Notes: generated from the sequence alone by a model not told the origin. Numbered from the stretch's first letter, positions 1 to 8,257 are shown. The stretch: 64,000 nucleotides of DNA from an uncultured Dialister sp. (GCF_900538805.1 NZ_UPZP01000001.1:1-64000); one strand, 5' to 3'. Numbers and translations are program-made.

Positions 1-110
1 ATTGTTATCCTACGCAGGGCCAACTTTGCCCGACTTGGCAATCCTATGCAGGATTGCCACCTGAGGAAGGAGCCTTATGTTACGGGATTTACTTCTCCCC
101 CCGTATATCC
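1..110. repeat. Partial intergenic repeat with 9-bp palindrome
   Basis: The stretch holds a perfect inverted repeat (arms GGCAATCCT and AGGATTGCC, 38-59). It is followed by GAGGAAGGAGCC and TTACGGGATTTAC, the same words seen in the repeat copies near 5.87 kb and 11.13 kb. It is the edge of a repeat copy cut by the window. No gene is seen. Confidence 0.6.
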
Positions 111-142
111 GTCTGACCGTCTCACCCTCAAAATTTCCCACT

Positions 143-171
143 AAAAAAACTCCCCGAAGGGAGTCTTTTTA
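143..171 (-). terminator. Intrinsic terminator after yebC
   Basis: On the minus strand a GACTCCC/GGGAGT stem with a short TTCG-type loop is followed by a run of seven T. It lies 6 bases past the yebC stop and closes the translation operon. Confidence 0.85.
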
Positions 172-176
172 TTTTC

Positions 177-911
177 TTATTCCTCATCTTCCGGAAGTTC
201 GGCGTTGGTGTACACTTCCTGTACATCGTCCAGGTCTTCCAGTTCAGCGGTGAGGTGAGCCATGGTCTGGGCTGCATCGCCTTCCAGTTTGACGTAGTTA
301 TCGGGAACCATAGCCACTTCGGAGGCCTCTACGGGGATGCCTTCTTTTTCAAGGGCATCGGATACGGTGAGGAATTCTTCCGGGGTGGTTGTGATTTCGT
401 AGCTGTCTTCATTGGAGGACACGTCTTCTGCACCGGCGTCAAGGGCTACCATCATGACGGTGTCTTCGTCGGCAGCTTCTTTGCTGACGATGATGGAGCC
501 TTTTTTCTTGAACATCCAGGATACGCATCCCGGGGTGCCTACGGAGCCGCCGTGATGGGTGAAGGCGTGACGGATGTCGGCTGCCGCCCTGTTTCTGTTG
601 TCGGTGTTGCATTCTACGATGACTGCTGCACCGCCGGGGCCGTAGCCTTCGTAGGTGACTTCGTCGAAGCCTGCACCGCTGGCAGCGCCTACGCCTTTAG
701 CGATAGCTCTCTGAATGTTTTCCTTTGGCACGTTGTTCTGTTTAGCCTTGGTGAGGGCCAGTTTCAGACGCATGTTGCCTACGGGATCACCGCCGCCCAT
801 GCGGGCTGCAATGGTGATTTCCTTGGAAATTTTGGTGGTAATTCTGGCGCGGATGGCATCGGTTTTGCCTTTCTTGCGCTTAATGTTTTCCCACTTGGAA
901 TGTCCGGACAT
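177..911 (-). CDS. yebC: YebC/PmpR-family protein (TACO1-like)
   Basis: Family members are cytoplasmic proteins described as DNA-binding regulators and, more recently, as ribosome-associated factors that help translate proline-rich stretches (family knowledge). The 244-residue length is typical. The N-terminus MSGHSKWENIKRKKGK is the conserved basic family start, and the acidic C-terminus is also usual. It is the last gene of the operon that starts at ylxM, 6 bases after the preceding RNA methyltransferase stop. AAGGAGG sits about 12 bases upstream of the ATG. The next element is a terminator. The gene looks intact and its family call is secure; its molecular role here is not shown by the sequence. 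Confidence 0.95.
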   Translation of the reverse strand: MSGHSKWENIKRKKGKTDAIRARITTKISKEITIAARMGGGDPVGNMRLKLALTKAKQNNVPKENIQRAIAKGVGAASGAGFDEVTYEGYGPGGAAVIVECNTDNRNRAAADIRHAFTHHGGSVGTPGCVSWMFKKKGSIIVSKEAADEDTVMMVALDAGAEDVSSNEDSYEITTTPEEFLTVSDALEKEGIPVEASEVAMVPDNYVKLEGDAAQTMAHLTAELEDLDDVQEVYTNAELPEDEE

Positions 912-917
912 AGTAAA

Positions 918-1499
918 TTATTCCTCCTTTTTATTCCACCAGGGTTCGCCCAGAAGGCGGTCGAGGATGATGGCCACGGCGCTTCTCACACAGAGGTGGT
1001 TGTAAGTGCCGGCGCCATAAATCGGTTCCACAATGTAATCAAATTTTTTCATCATTTCCTTGGTCATGCCGAAGCCTGTACCGAAGAGAATGAAGATGGG
1101 GGTATCCTCGTCGTGGATTTTCCTGCGCATGGCTGCGTAGGAGATAGTATTAGGATACACCCTGGCGTCGGTGGTGACAATAGCCGGTTTTTTGCCGGTT
1201 TCTTTTTCAATCCATGAAATCGCATCTTCCAGTGTAGGAACCAGTTCGGTTTCTTCAAAGGCTTCTTTGCGATTGGCATTGTAGTGCACGCCGCCGCCTG
1301 TTTTCCAGTGATTCATGATGCGAAGGGCCATTTCACGCTGTGCTTCCACAGGATGCACGATGAAATATTTCTTCACGTCATAGGTTTTTGCCGTTCTGGC
1401 AATGTCATGGAGGTCGTAGTTGGTGAGTGCCGTGGTGACGACTTCCATGTGTTTGTTGTAAATAGGATAGTGGATGAGACCTATGTATACAGGTGCCAT
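918..1499 (-). CDS. SPOUT-type RNA methyltransferase (PF09936-like)
   Basis: A 193-residue predicted SAM-dependent RNA methyltransferase, beginning MAPVYIGLIHYPIYNK. The C-terminal half shows the SPOUT-type glycine-rich cofactor knot (ILFGTGFG near residues 143-150) and YGAGTYNHLCVRSA. Family members sit next to trmD in many Firmicutes; the modified base is unknown. I chose the ATG at 1499 because GGAGG lies just upstream and the codons before it are overlap with the end of trmD, whose stop is 3 bases away. In most bacteria rplS would stand here after trmD. The family call rests on sequence recognition only. Confidence 0.85.
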   Translation of the reverse strand: MAPVYIGLIHYPIYNKHMEVVTTALTNYDLHDIARTAKTYDVKKYFIVHPVEAQREMALRIMNHWKTGGGVHYNANRKEAFEETELVPTLEDAISWIEKETGKKPAIVTTDARVYPNTISYAAMRRKIHDEDTPIFILFGTGFGMTKEMMKKFDYIVEPIYGAGTYNHLCVRSAVAIILDRLLGEPWWNKKEE

Positions 1500-1501
1500 G
1501 G

Positions 1502-2245
1502 TCACTCCTCCTTTTCTTCCCTGATTTCTTCCATGAGTTTCCTGTCTTCTTTGGAAAGCTCCTGCCCTTCCAGAAGGTCCGGGCGGCAGGTCATGGTGCG
1601 GCGGAGGGCTTCTTTCCTTCTCCACCGGGCAATGTTTGCATGGTGGCCGGAAAGGAGTACGTCAGGCACTTTCCAGCCGTTGTAGTCAGCGGGCTTGGTG
1701 TACTGGGGGTATTCCAGGATCGGTTCATAGAAGGAATCGCTGGCTGCGCTTCCTGCGTCTCCCAGCACGCCGGGCACCATGCGGGCCACGGCGTCGCTGA
1801 TAACCATGGCTCCCAGTTCGCCGCCGGTGAGGACGTAGTCTCCGATGGAGATGAGTTCGTCCGCCAGGTGTTCTTCCACCCGGTGATCCACGCCTTCATA
1901 GTGGCCGCAGATGAGGACCAGATGGTCATAGTCCCGCTGCAGTTCCTTGGCCCGGTCCTGGGTGAAGGTCTTTCCTGCCGGTGACAGGAAGATGACCCGA
2001 TCCCTTGGTCCTTTTTCAGGAAGCACATGATGGCAGGCATCAAAAAGGGGCTGGCACATCATGAGCATGCCTGCACCGCCGCCGTAAATGGTGTCATCCA
2101 CCTGTCTGTGGCGGCTTTTGGTAAAGTCTCTGGGATTGGTCACAGCCATTTCTATCAGTCCCGCTTCCAAAGCCCGCTTGATCATGCTCTGGTGAAAGAA
2201 TGCTTCCACGAATTCCGGAAAGAGGGATAATATATCAATTTTCAA
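1502..2245 (-). CDS. trmD: tRNA (guanine-37-N1)-methyltransferase
   Basis: TrmD methylates N1 of G37 next to the anticodon, preventing +1 frameshifting, with S-adenosylmethionine bound in a trefoil knot. The 247-residue protein starts MKIDILSLFPEF and carries the family signatures DDTIYGGGAGMLM and YVLTGGELGAM (knot). It keeps the conserved block around SDSFYEPILEYPQYTKP. It lies 64 bases downstream of rimM, its usual neighbour, and 2 bases upstream of the SPOUT methyltransferase, implying co-translation. Nothing is odd about length or motifs. Confidence 0.97.
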   Translation of the reverse strand: MKIDILSLFPEFVEAFFHQSMIKRALEAGLIEMAVTNPRDFTKSRHRQVDDTIYGGGAGMLMMCQPLFDACHHVLPEKGPRDRVIFLSPAGKTFTQDRAKELQRDYDHLVLICGHYEGVDHRVEEHLADELISIGDYVLTGGELGAMVISDAVARMVPGVLGDAGSAASDSFYEPILEYPQYTKPADYNGWKVPDVLLSGHHANIARWRRKEALRRTMTCRPDLLEGQELSKEDRKLMEEIREEKEE

Positions 2246-2309
2246 GATGACAGCCTCGAAGGACTTTCCGCCGACCTTTATGAAAGGCGGCAGGTCGTCG
2301 TAAAATAAG

Positions 2310-2807
2310 CTATTCCCACTCCGGCAGGCGCACCGTCATACGTCCTGCCTCTATATCTATGGAAAGAACACATGACGGTATGGCCGGAATCAGGATTTCC
2401 TTTCCTTCCGGTGTGCTGATGGAGTACACATTGTTGGCTCCGGTTTCTATGATTTCCTTCACAGTCCCCACAGCCTTTCCGTCTTCCGTTACTACGTTAA
2501 GCCCGATGAGCTGGAAGTAGTAGTAGGACCCCTTTTCCCTTCGGGGGAGTTCCGAGAAAGGAACTTCCACCAGTTTGGAAATCAGGGTTTCCGCCATGTT
2601 CCTGTCGTCCACCCCTTCCACATGAAGAATGTATACATTCTTGTGGGGACGGGCGGACAGGAGGCGGAAAGGTTTTCCTCCGATATAGATGGTTTTGAGT
2701 TTTTTAAAAATCTCCGGCCTGTCCGTATCGGGAAGAATACGCAAATCACCCCGCACACCATGCGGGGCTACGATTCGGCCGACGATTATCATTTCATCGG
2801 GTTTCAT
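2310..2807 (-). CDS. rimM: 16S rRNA processing protein RimM
   Basis: RimM binds ribosomal protein S19 and assists maturation of the 30S head. The roughly 165-residue product has the N-terminal RimM beta-barrel (IIVGRIVAPHGVRGDLRI) and a C-terminal PRC-barrel with YYYFQLIGLNV and NNVYSI. The open frame extends 10 codons further upstream into ylqD; I start at the ATG of MKPDEMIIVG because it lies immediately after the ylqD stop (TGATATG). A later ATG five codons in is also possible, as no strong ribosome binding site separates them. It sits between ylqD and trmD in the operon. Confidence 0.93.
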   Translation of the reverse strand: MKPDEMIIVGRIVAPHGVRGDLRILPDTDRPEIFKKLKTIYIGGKPFRLLSARPHKNVYILHVEGVDDRNMAETLISKLVEVPFSELPRREKGSYYYFQLIGLNVVTEDGKAVGTVKEIIETGANNVYSISTPEGKEILIPAIPSCVLSIDIEAGRMTVRLPEWE

Positions 2808-2808
2808 A

Positions 2809-3216
2809 TCAGTTGCGGAAAGCGATGATCTTTCCATCTTCCACCAGGATCTCGCCGCCGGTTAAGGCGTTCATGTCATCCCCCACATGGACGGTGACGA
2901 TCCGGTTCATGGGCTGACGGTTCAGTTCAGCACCGATGGCCAGCTTTTCCAGGTGTTCCTTGTCAGCATTCAGCTTATCCTTCACCTGCTGCATACGGGC
3001 TTTCTGGGCTTCGTACTGGGCACGGAGAGGAGCGACGGCCTGAATGTTGATTTTGGCCTGTTCAGCCAGCTTGCCATTTGCTTCGAATTCAAGCTGAGCC
3101 ATATCGTGTTCGACACGGCTGATATTCTGCCCGATTTCGTTGAGCAGAGTGGTCTTTAATGTCTCAGTGAGCTTGGATTTCACAGCCACCGGGACAAGAA
3201 TCTGCATTTCTTCCAT
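2809..3216 (-). CDS. ylqD: YlqD family protein
   Basis: A 135-residue protein of the YlqD family, found in the rpsP-trmD operon of many Firmicutes; its function is not established. Residues from about 20 to 90 are heptad-like and charged, predicting a coiled coil, followed by a short beta-rich tail ending in the glycine turn TGGEILVEDGK. The start at MEEMQILVPVAV is favoured over an upstream in-frame ATG because GAGAGGTG lies about 7 bases before it. It follows khpA by 11 bases and touches rimM. The position argues for a translation-linked role, which is inference. Confidence 0.85.
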   Translation of the reverse strand: MEEMQILVPVAVKSKLTETLKTTLLNEIGQNISRVEHDMAQLEFEANGKLAEQAKINIQAVAPLRAQYEAQKARMQQVKDKLNADKEHLEKLAIGAELNRQPMNRIVTVHVGDDMNALTGGEILVEDGKIIAFRN

Positions 3217-3227
3217 TGAGGCACCTC

Positions 3228-3455
3228 TCAAATAATATCCACAGCCACCTTGCGGTTTTCACGCAGGGCGCCTGCTTTGACAACGGTGCGGATTGCATTG
3301 GCAATGCGGCCTTTTCTGCCGATCACTTTCCCCATGTCTTCCGGGGCAACATGGACCTGATAAATTTCCAGGCTGCCCTTTTGGACCAGGGTCACAGAGA
3401 CGGCGTCAGGGTTCTTGACCAGAGCCTTGACAAGTGTTTCCACTAATTCTTTCAT
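3228..3455 (-). CDS. khpA: KH-domain RNA-binding protein KhpA
   Basis: KhpA is a small single-KH RNA-binding protein that, in other Firmicutes, pairs with KhpB and affects cell-length control and sRNA biology. The 75-residue product is the usual size and has the KH GXXG loop as IGRKGR within GKVIGRKGRIANAIR. It lies between rpsP and ylqD with short gaps, its standard place. The family call is firm; the cellular role here is inferred from relatives. Confidence 0.93.
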   Translation of the reverse strand: MKELVETLVKALVKNPDAVSVTLVQKGSLEIYQVHVAPEDMGKVIGRKGRIANAIRTVVKAGALRENRKVAVDII

Positions 3456-3467
3456 ACGCGGCCCCCA

Positions 3468-3731
3468 TTATTTCTTTGCTTCTGCAAACTTAGCAAGGAT
3501 GCCATTCTTTCTCAGGATAGAACGAACGGTGTCGGTCGGCTGAGCGCCTTTTCCAAGCCAGGAAAGAACCTTTTCTTCATCGATCTTTACTGGAGCGTCC
3601 AGTTTAGCCGGGTCGTACCAGCCGATGGTATCGGTGGGAGCGCCGTTTCTTGCTTCTCTGGAGTCGATAACTACGATACGGTAGAAAGGATTCTTCTTAG
3701 CACCCATACGGGTCAAACGAATTTTTAACAT
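3468..3731 (-). CDS. rpsP: 30S ribosomal protein S16
   Basis: S16 is an early-binding small-subunit protein. The 87-residue sequence beginning MLKIRLTRMGAKKNPFYRIVV is canonical. I start at the ATG at 3731 rather than an in-frame GTG three codons upstream, because AAGGAGGTG stands 8 bases before the ATG and MLKIRL is the family N-terminus. It follows ffh by 28 bases and precedes khpA. Confidence 0.97.
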   Translation of the reverse strand: MLKIRLTRMGAKKNPFYRIVVIDSREARNGAPTDTIGWYDPAKLDAPVKIDEEKVLSWLGKGAQPTDTVRSILRKNGILAKFAEAKK

Positions 3732-3759
3732 GAAATTCACCTCCTTGAATTGGTCTCGG

Positions 3760-5121
3760 TTATTTATGGAACATCCCGGGGAAACCGGACAGATTTCCCA
3801 ACTTGGATGGATTTATCTTCTTGCCTCTCATCTTTTTCATGGTCTTCTGCATTTCAGCGAACTGCTTCATCATGCGGTTCACATCCTGGATCTTCACGCC
3901 GGCGCCGTTGGCGATACGCTTGCGGCGGCTGCCGTTCAGGATTTTCACATTCGCCCTTTCTGCAGGGGTCATGGAAAGGATGATAGCCTCAATATGCTTG
4001 ACTTCCTTGCCGTCCAGGTCGATATCCTTCAGCTGGTCCTTGAACTTGCCCATGCCTGGGAGCATGCCCAGGATAGACTGGAAGGAACCAAGCTTCCTCA
4101 CCTGCTTCAGCTGACGCAGGAAATCGTCCAGAGTGAACTCACCCTTCCGAATCTTTCCTGCCGCATCCTTCAGGGATTCGGCATCCATATTTCTCTGGGC
4201 CGTTTCAATCAAAGTTTCCAGATCGCCCAGATCCAGGATACGTCCCGCCATGCGGTCCGGGTGGAAATCCTCCAGCCCGCCGTCCAGCTTTTCGGAAACA
4301 CCAATCATCTTGATAGGCTTACCGGTGACAGTCTTGATGGAAAGAGCTGCACCGCCTCTGGCATCGCCGTCCATCTTTGTCAAGATGGTCCCGTCAATGC
4401 CAAGGTTTTCATCGAAGGCCTTCGCCGTGGTCACCGCATCCTGGCCGGTCATGGAATCCAGCACCAGCAGGATTTCCTGGGGATGAACCTCGGCCTTGAT
4501 ATTCCGAAGCTCCGCCATGAGCTTCTCATCAATGGTCAGGCGCCCTGCCGTATCCAGGATGACGATATCCCGGTTATAGGACTTCGCCGTATCCACCGCG
4601 TAAGAAGCGATGTGCACCGGGTCCACATTCGGCGGCATCCGGTACACCGGCACATCAGTCTGCTGGCCCAGAACTTCCAGCTGCTTGATAGCTGCCGGAC
4701 GGTATACGTCGCAGGCTGCCAGGAGCGGCCGGTGGCCCTTCTTCTTGAACATGAGCGCCAGCTTGCCGGCGGTGGTGGTCTTACCGGCCCCCTGGAGACC
4801 CACCAGCATAATCACCGTCATCCCCGTAGAGGACAGGGTGATTTTACTCTGGGTGCCCCCCAGAAGCTCCGTCAGCTCATCCCGGACGATTTTGATGACC
4901 GTCTGGTCCGGCTTCAGGCTGCCGAAGACCTCCTCACCCATGGCCTTCTCACGGACATGGGCAATGAAATCCTTAGCCACCTTGAAATTGACATCCGCCT
5001 CCAAAAGCGCCCGTCTGACCTCGCGGAGGGCCCCGTCGATATCACTCTCCGAAAGCTTCCCTTTTCCCCGCAGATCCTTGAACGCAGACTGCAGCTTGTC
5101 TCCTAAACTCTCAAATGGCAT
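3760..5121 (-). CDS. ffh: Signal recognition particle protein Ffh
   Basis: Ffh is the SRP54 GTPase that binds signal peptides at the ribosome and, with FtsY, delivers them to the Sec translocon. The 453-residue protein has an N-domain (1-90), a G-domain with GLQGAGKTT (108-116), DTAGR and TKMDGDARGG, and a methionine-rich M-domain from about 300 with the RNA-binding helix NGSRRKRIANGAG. It follows ylxM by 10 bases, the standard pair in Firmicutes. All GTPase motifs are intact. No SRP RNA gene was recognised in this window. Confidence 0.98.
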   Translation of the reverse strand: MPFESLGDKLQSAFKDLRGKGKLSESDIDGALREVRRALLEADVNFKVAKDFIAHVREKAMGEEVFGSLKPDQTVIKIVRDELTELLGGTQSKITLSSTGMTVIMLVGLQGAGKTTTAGKLALMFKKKGHRPLLAACDVYRPAAIKQLEVLGQQTDVPVYRMPPNVDPVHIASYAVDTAKSYNRDIVILDTAGRLTIDEKLMAELRNIKAEVHPQEILLVLDSMTGQDAVTTAKAFDENLGIDGTILTKMDGDARGGAALSIKTVTGKPIKMIGVSEKLDGGLEDFHPDRMAGRILDLGDLETLIETAQRNMDAESLKDAAGKIRKGEFTLDDFLRQLKQVRKLGSFQSILGMLPGMGKFKDQLKDIDLDGKEVKHIEAIILSMTPAERANVKILNGSRRKRIANGAGVKIQDVNRMMKQFAEMQKTMKKMRGKKINPSKLGNLSGFPGMFHK

Positions 5122-5131
5122 AAGGTCACCT

Positions 5132-5455
5132 TCATTCCCATAAACAGTCTATCAGTACACGAGCCTTCGTGTGATACTGATCCGGAATCAATTCCATCAG
5201 CTCCCTGGCCGCCTTCTCCTTATCCCCTCTCACGGAAACAAGATGAAGAACGGATTCATAAGTCATGAGCTGCTCCTCCCCGTGACGCATGGCATCATGC
5301 ACCGCCTGCCGGGAAATATGAAAATGTTCCGCAATCTCCGCCAGAGTCAGATTCTCATTATAGTACAAATCAAGACAATCCCTCTGGCGCTTTGTCAGGA
5401 GCGCCCCGTATCGGTCCAGGAGCTCTCCCTTTTCAACGATATTTTCTATAGACAT
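5132..5455 (-). CDS. ylxM: YlxM helix-turn-helix protein
   Basis: YlxM is a small sigma-70 region-4-like helix-turn-helix protein encoded with ffh and ftsY in Firmicutes; in streptococci it modulates SRP assembly. The 107-residue product has LTKRQRDCLDLYYNENLTLAEIAEHF and the recognition helix HISRQAVHDA. It is first in the operon, 22 bases after a consensus promoter. Members without a proven regulator role are common, so direct DNA binding is only inferred. Confidence 0.92.
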   Translation of the reverse strand: MSIENIVEKGELLDRYGALLTKRQRDCLDLYYNENLTLAEIAEHFHISRQAVHDAMRHGEEQLMTYESVLHLVSVRGDKEKAARELMELIPDQYHTKARVLIDCLWE

Positions 5456-5476
5456 AGTATCACCACAACGAGAATC

Positions 5477-5505
5477 ATTATACAGGAAGAAAAGAGACTT
5501 GTCAA
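5477..5505 (-). promoter_or_regulatory. Promoter of the ylxM-ffh-...-yebC operon
   Basis: On the minus strand TTGACA (5505-5500) and TATAAT (5482-5477) are separated by 17 bases, a perfect sigma-70/sigma-A match. Nine genes follow in the same direction with short gaps and no clear internal terminator before 171. Confidence 0.85.
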
Positions 5506-5520
5506 GGAAATTTGCTTTAC

Positions 5521-5790
5521 AAAGGTGGGGCCTCTGCGCCCCACGGGTTCAGAGGGTTCCCCTTCGGGCGCGAAAGGTTCTTAAGATTGGCCAGCCTAAA
5601 GGCCGGAGGGTTCTTAAGTTTGACGGGCCCAGGGCCCGAAGGTTGTGGTATCGCTCTCGGGGGCGATAATTATGAAGTAAGCGTTACGTACTTGCCTTCC
5701 CGCCCTCACCGTCATTCTGAACGCAGTGAAGAATCTCGGTAAGTGCCGTAGTTGAAGAAATCGGTAGTGAATACCAGTCGGCGGGAAGGC
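5521..5790. repeat. Composite modular intergenic repeat, copy 1
   Basis: Modules in order are a GGGGC...GCCCC hairpin, GGTTCAGAGGG, two short GC hairpins each followed by GGAGGGTT or GAAGGTT, GTGGTATCGC...GCGAT, AAGCGTTACG, the CATTCTGA...GAAGAATCT core, and CCAGTCGGCGGGAAGG. The same order recurs at about nine other sites in the window with different stem sequences. No coding potential is seen. Confidence 0.8.
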
Positions 5791-5878
5791 TGCGTCATTA
5801 GGCGTCGAAAAATAGCGGTATCAGTTCTTTCGGCCCTATCCTCAGGGCTTCGCCCAGCTCCTTCCTGAGGAAGGAGCC

Positions 5879-6061
5879 AGCGTTACGGGATTTACGCTAT
5901 TGTCACCATGACTACATGGCGAAGAGCAAGAGCCTCCTTCCACAAGCAGAAGTCCTGCAGAGGGCTTCTGGGCCGGGCTATTATGTGAGCAAAGCCTGCA
6001 CATAAAGCGAACACCTTAATGCCCGGCCAGCAGGTGGCGCCGTTAGGCGACGGAGGATAGG
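5879..6061. repeat. 183-bp dispersed repeat, copy A
   Basis: A direct, slightly diverged copy of 11129-11307. Both begin AGCGTTACGGGATTTACGCT and end CGACGGAGGATAGG. Between them lie GAGCCTCCTTCC, CCGGGCTA, GCGAACACCTTAA and a GC-rich hairpin. It directly extends the composite repeat at its AGCGTTAC module. No reading frame is supported. Confidence 0.85.
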
Positions 6062-6179
6062 GGCGTGGATTAGACGTCAGACGTCAAACTAAATTACATG
6101 CCTTGCCTCCTCCTGCTTGTCAGGGGAAGAGGCGATGGAGGCGGCAGAGGATAGCTGGCCTTTCGCAAGGGACTTGATG

Positions 6180-6419
6180 TAGCTCTATGCTTTCCTGTCA
6201 TTTCGAGCGATGGCCAGCGCCGGTATGAATCCTCCTTTACATGGAGCCAGTGAAAGGGAGTCGAGAAATCTCCCTTCTGCATGGCCCCTGTCAATGATGT
6301 GGCTCTATGCTTTCCTGCCATTTCGAGCGATGGCCAGCGCCAGTATGAATCCTCCTTTACACGGAGCCAGTGAAAGGGAGTCGAGAAATCTCCCATCCGA
6401 ATGGTCCCTATCAATAATG
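6180..6419. repeat. Two tandem 120-bp units
   Basis: Units 6180-6299 and 6300-6419 are nearly identical. Each carries CATTTCGAGCGATGG, a GGAGCCAGTGAAAGGGAGTC block and GAGAAATCTC. A third copy with its downstream flank is at 24354-24530 in the same orientation. Short open frames here on both strands are repeat artefacts. Confidence 0.85.
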
Positions 6420-6514
6420 ACTGATTTTAGTGTAACTCCGGTTTTCCTTACTTCATTAACGCTCCTTACTGTGGAAGGGGGCCTGATGTACTGCCATTTT
6501 CCTTCCCACCCGCT

Positions 6515-6679
6515 CTTCATCCTGAGCGCAGCGAAGAATGAAGAGCGGGCGGGAAGCCGACAGCCAGAAGCCGACAGCCGAAAGCCGAAAGCCGCCTTCA
6601 CTGTCCCACTCTCCCACTATCCCACTAGCACACTAGCCCACTAGTACACTAGTACACTAATACACCAGCCCACCAGCCA
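6515..6679. repeat. CATTCTGA-type core plus octamer array
   Basis: A CATCCTGAGCGCAGCGAAG core near 6520 is followed by several GAAGCCGACAGCC-like units. An array of 8-bp units of form CACTAGYM then runs from about 6605 to 6679. The array ends about 25 bases before the -10 element of the next gene. Confidence 0.7.
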
Positions 6680-6704
6680 CCTTTCCTCTCCGCTTCCTAT
6701 CCAT

Positions 6705-6710
6705 TATAAT
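6705..6710 (+). promoter_or_regulatory. -10 element before the lyase-like gene
   Basis: TATAAT lies 30 bases before the ATG at 6741. No good -35 element is visible at 17 bases; that position abuts the end of the octamer array. Confidence 0.5.
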
Positions 6711-6740
6711 AAGTATATAAAAATATAGAAAAGAGGTCCT

Positions 6741-8231
6741 ATGATGAAGAAACCTGTACTTGCCCTTACCCTCTGCGCCCTGATTTCCACGGGCTCCGTG
6801 TTTGCCGCCCAGCCCCAGAGGGACAATTTCTACTGGCTGGGGCAGATTAATAAAGCCTCCGATGTCATCAATACAGACGAAGGACTCCTCACGCCGGAAG
6901 AGGGCCATGCCTTTGCCAAAGGCATCGACAAGGTCCTCCGGGATGGAAACCTGCCCGGTGCGCCCCGTCCCCACAATGTAATTACCTTTGAGCCTTACCT
7001 CATCAAGGCCGCCGGCCCCGATGTGACAAAAATCCATGCCGGCCGCTCCTCCCAGGACATGCTCACCACCGTTGGCATTATGGAACAGCGGGAACACCTC
7101 ATCACCATGGCGAAAAAGCTGAACAAGGTACAGGCGGATTTCATCCGGCTGGCAGAGGAAAATAAAGACACCCTCATCCCCAACTACACCAACGGCGTAG
7201 CTGCCCAGCCAAACAGTCTGGCCCACTATTTCATCGCCTACGCCAACGCCTACAGCCGTGACATGCAGCGGGTGCGGGAATACTACAAACGCCTCAACCG
7301 CTCCCCCATGGGAAGCACCGTGCTGAACGGCACCGGCTGGCCTTTGGACAGGGACCGCATGGCGGACTACCTGGGTTTTGACGGCATCGCCTACAACACC
7401 TACGACGCCGGCCAGATTTTCCCTCAGGAAGCACCCATTGAAACCGGCGGCATCACCAACTGCATCGCCATCCACACCACCAGCTTCATCGAAGAAATCA
7501 TGCAGCAGTACGCCCAGCCCCGCCCCTGGATCATCCTGAAAGAAGGCGGCGGAAATACCTATGTATCCTCCGCCATGCCCCAGAAAAGAAATCCGGGCCT
7601 CCTGAACAGCTGCCGCACCGACGCCTCCACCCTCCTGGGCATGTCCGTGGAAGCCATGTTCCGCTCCCATAACATTCCCGCCGGCATGGCCGACGGCCGT
7701 TTAAACGGCGCCAGAGACATCATGCCGGAGGCCTCCAAAGTTCTCACCGCCATGGACAAAATCCTGAACAACCTGGTCATCGACCCCGCCCGCTCCCTGG
7801 AAGAACTGAACCTGGACTGGACCTGCTCCCAGGAAATCGCCGACGAACTCATGAAAAATCACGGCATCCCCTTCCGCATGGGCCACCACTTCGCCAGCGA
7901 AATCGTCACCTACGCCAGAGCCCATCATATCACCCCCAGAGACTTCACCTACGAAGACGCCAAGGCTGTCTATGCCAAAGTCTCCGCCGATGACCCCAAT
8001 CTCCCCCGGGACTTCCCCATGACAGAAGAAGAATGGCAGCACGCCAAAGATCCCGCCTCCATCGTAAGAAATAGAAAAGTCAAAGGAGGCCCACAGCCGG
8101 TAGAACTGGACAAAATGATTCAAATGGCCAAAGACGACCTGGCCGACAATGAAGCCTGGACAGAAGAAACAGAAAACAAACTGTCCGCTGCTGAAAAGAA
8201 ACTGAACCAGGACTTCAATAAACTCCTGTAA
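6741..8231 (+). CDS. Exported argininosuccinate lyase-like protein
   Basis: A 496-residue member of the fumarase/aspartase/argininosuccinate lyase superfamily, homotetrameric enzymes that release fumarate or a similar product by beta-elimination. The superfamily signature appears as SSAMPQKRNPG (about 276-286), and HAGRSSQD corresponds to the argininosuccinate lyase GRSRNDQ region. It departs from cytosolic relatives by starting with a cleavable signal peptide (MMKKPVLALTLCALISTGSVFAA), so it should act in the periplasm. No arginine genes adjoin it. Its substrate cannot be assigned; argininosuccinate is unlikely outside the cytoplasm. It is monocistronic, with a weak AAGAGG ribosome site and a terminator 27 bases past the stop. 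Confidence 0.85.
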   Translation: MMKKPVLALTLCALISTGSVFAAQPQRDNFYWLGQINKASDVINTDEGLLTPEEGHAFAKGIDKVLRDGNLPGAPRPHNVITFEPYLIKAAGPDVTKIHAGRSSQDMLTTVGIMEQREHLITMAKKLNKVQADFIRLAEENKDTLIPNYTNGVAAQPNSLAHYFIAYANAYSRDMQRVREYYKRLNRSPMGSTVLNGTGWPLDRDRMADYLGFDGIAYNTYDAGQIFPQEAPIETGGITNCIAIHTTSFIEEIMQQYAQPRPWIILKEGGGNTYVSSAMPQKRNPGLLNSCRTDASTLLGMSVEAMFRSHNIPAGMADGRLNGARDIMPEASKVLTAMDKILNNLVIDPARSLEELNLDWTCSQEIADELMKNHGIPFRMGHHFASEIVTYARAHHITPRDFTYEDAKAVYAKVSADDPNLPRDFPMTEEEWQHAKDPASIVRNRKVKGGPQPVELDKMIQMAKDDLADNEAWTEETENKLSAAEKKLNQDFNKLL

Positions 8232-8257
8232 GGCTGCATGAAATAAAGCAATATAAT

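Noticed and set aside
5521..6680. Insertion sequence or MITE with a parent transposase
   Set aside because: No transposase frame, no defined terminal inverted repeats and no target-site duplications could be seen around the composite repeats.
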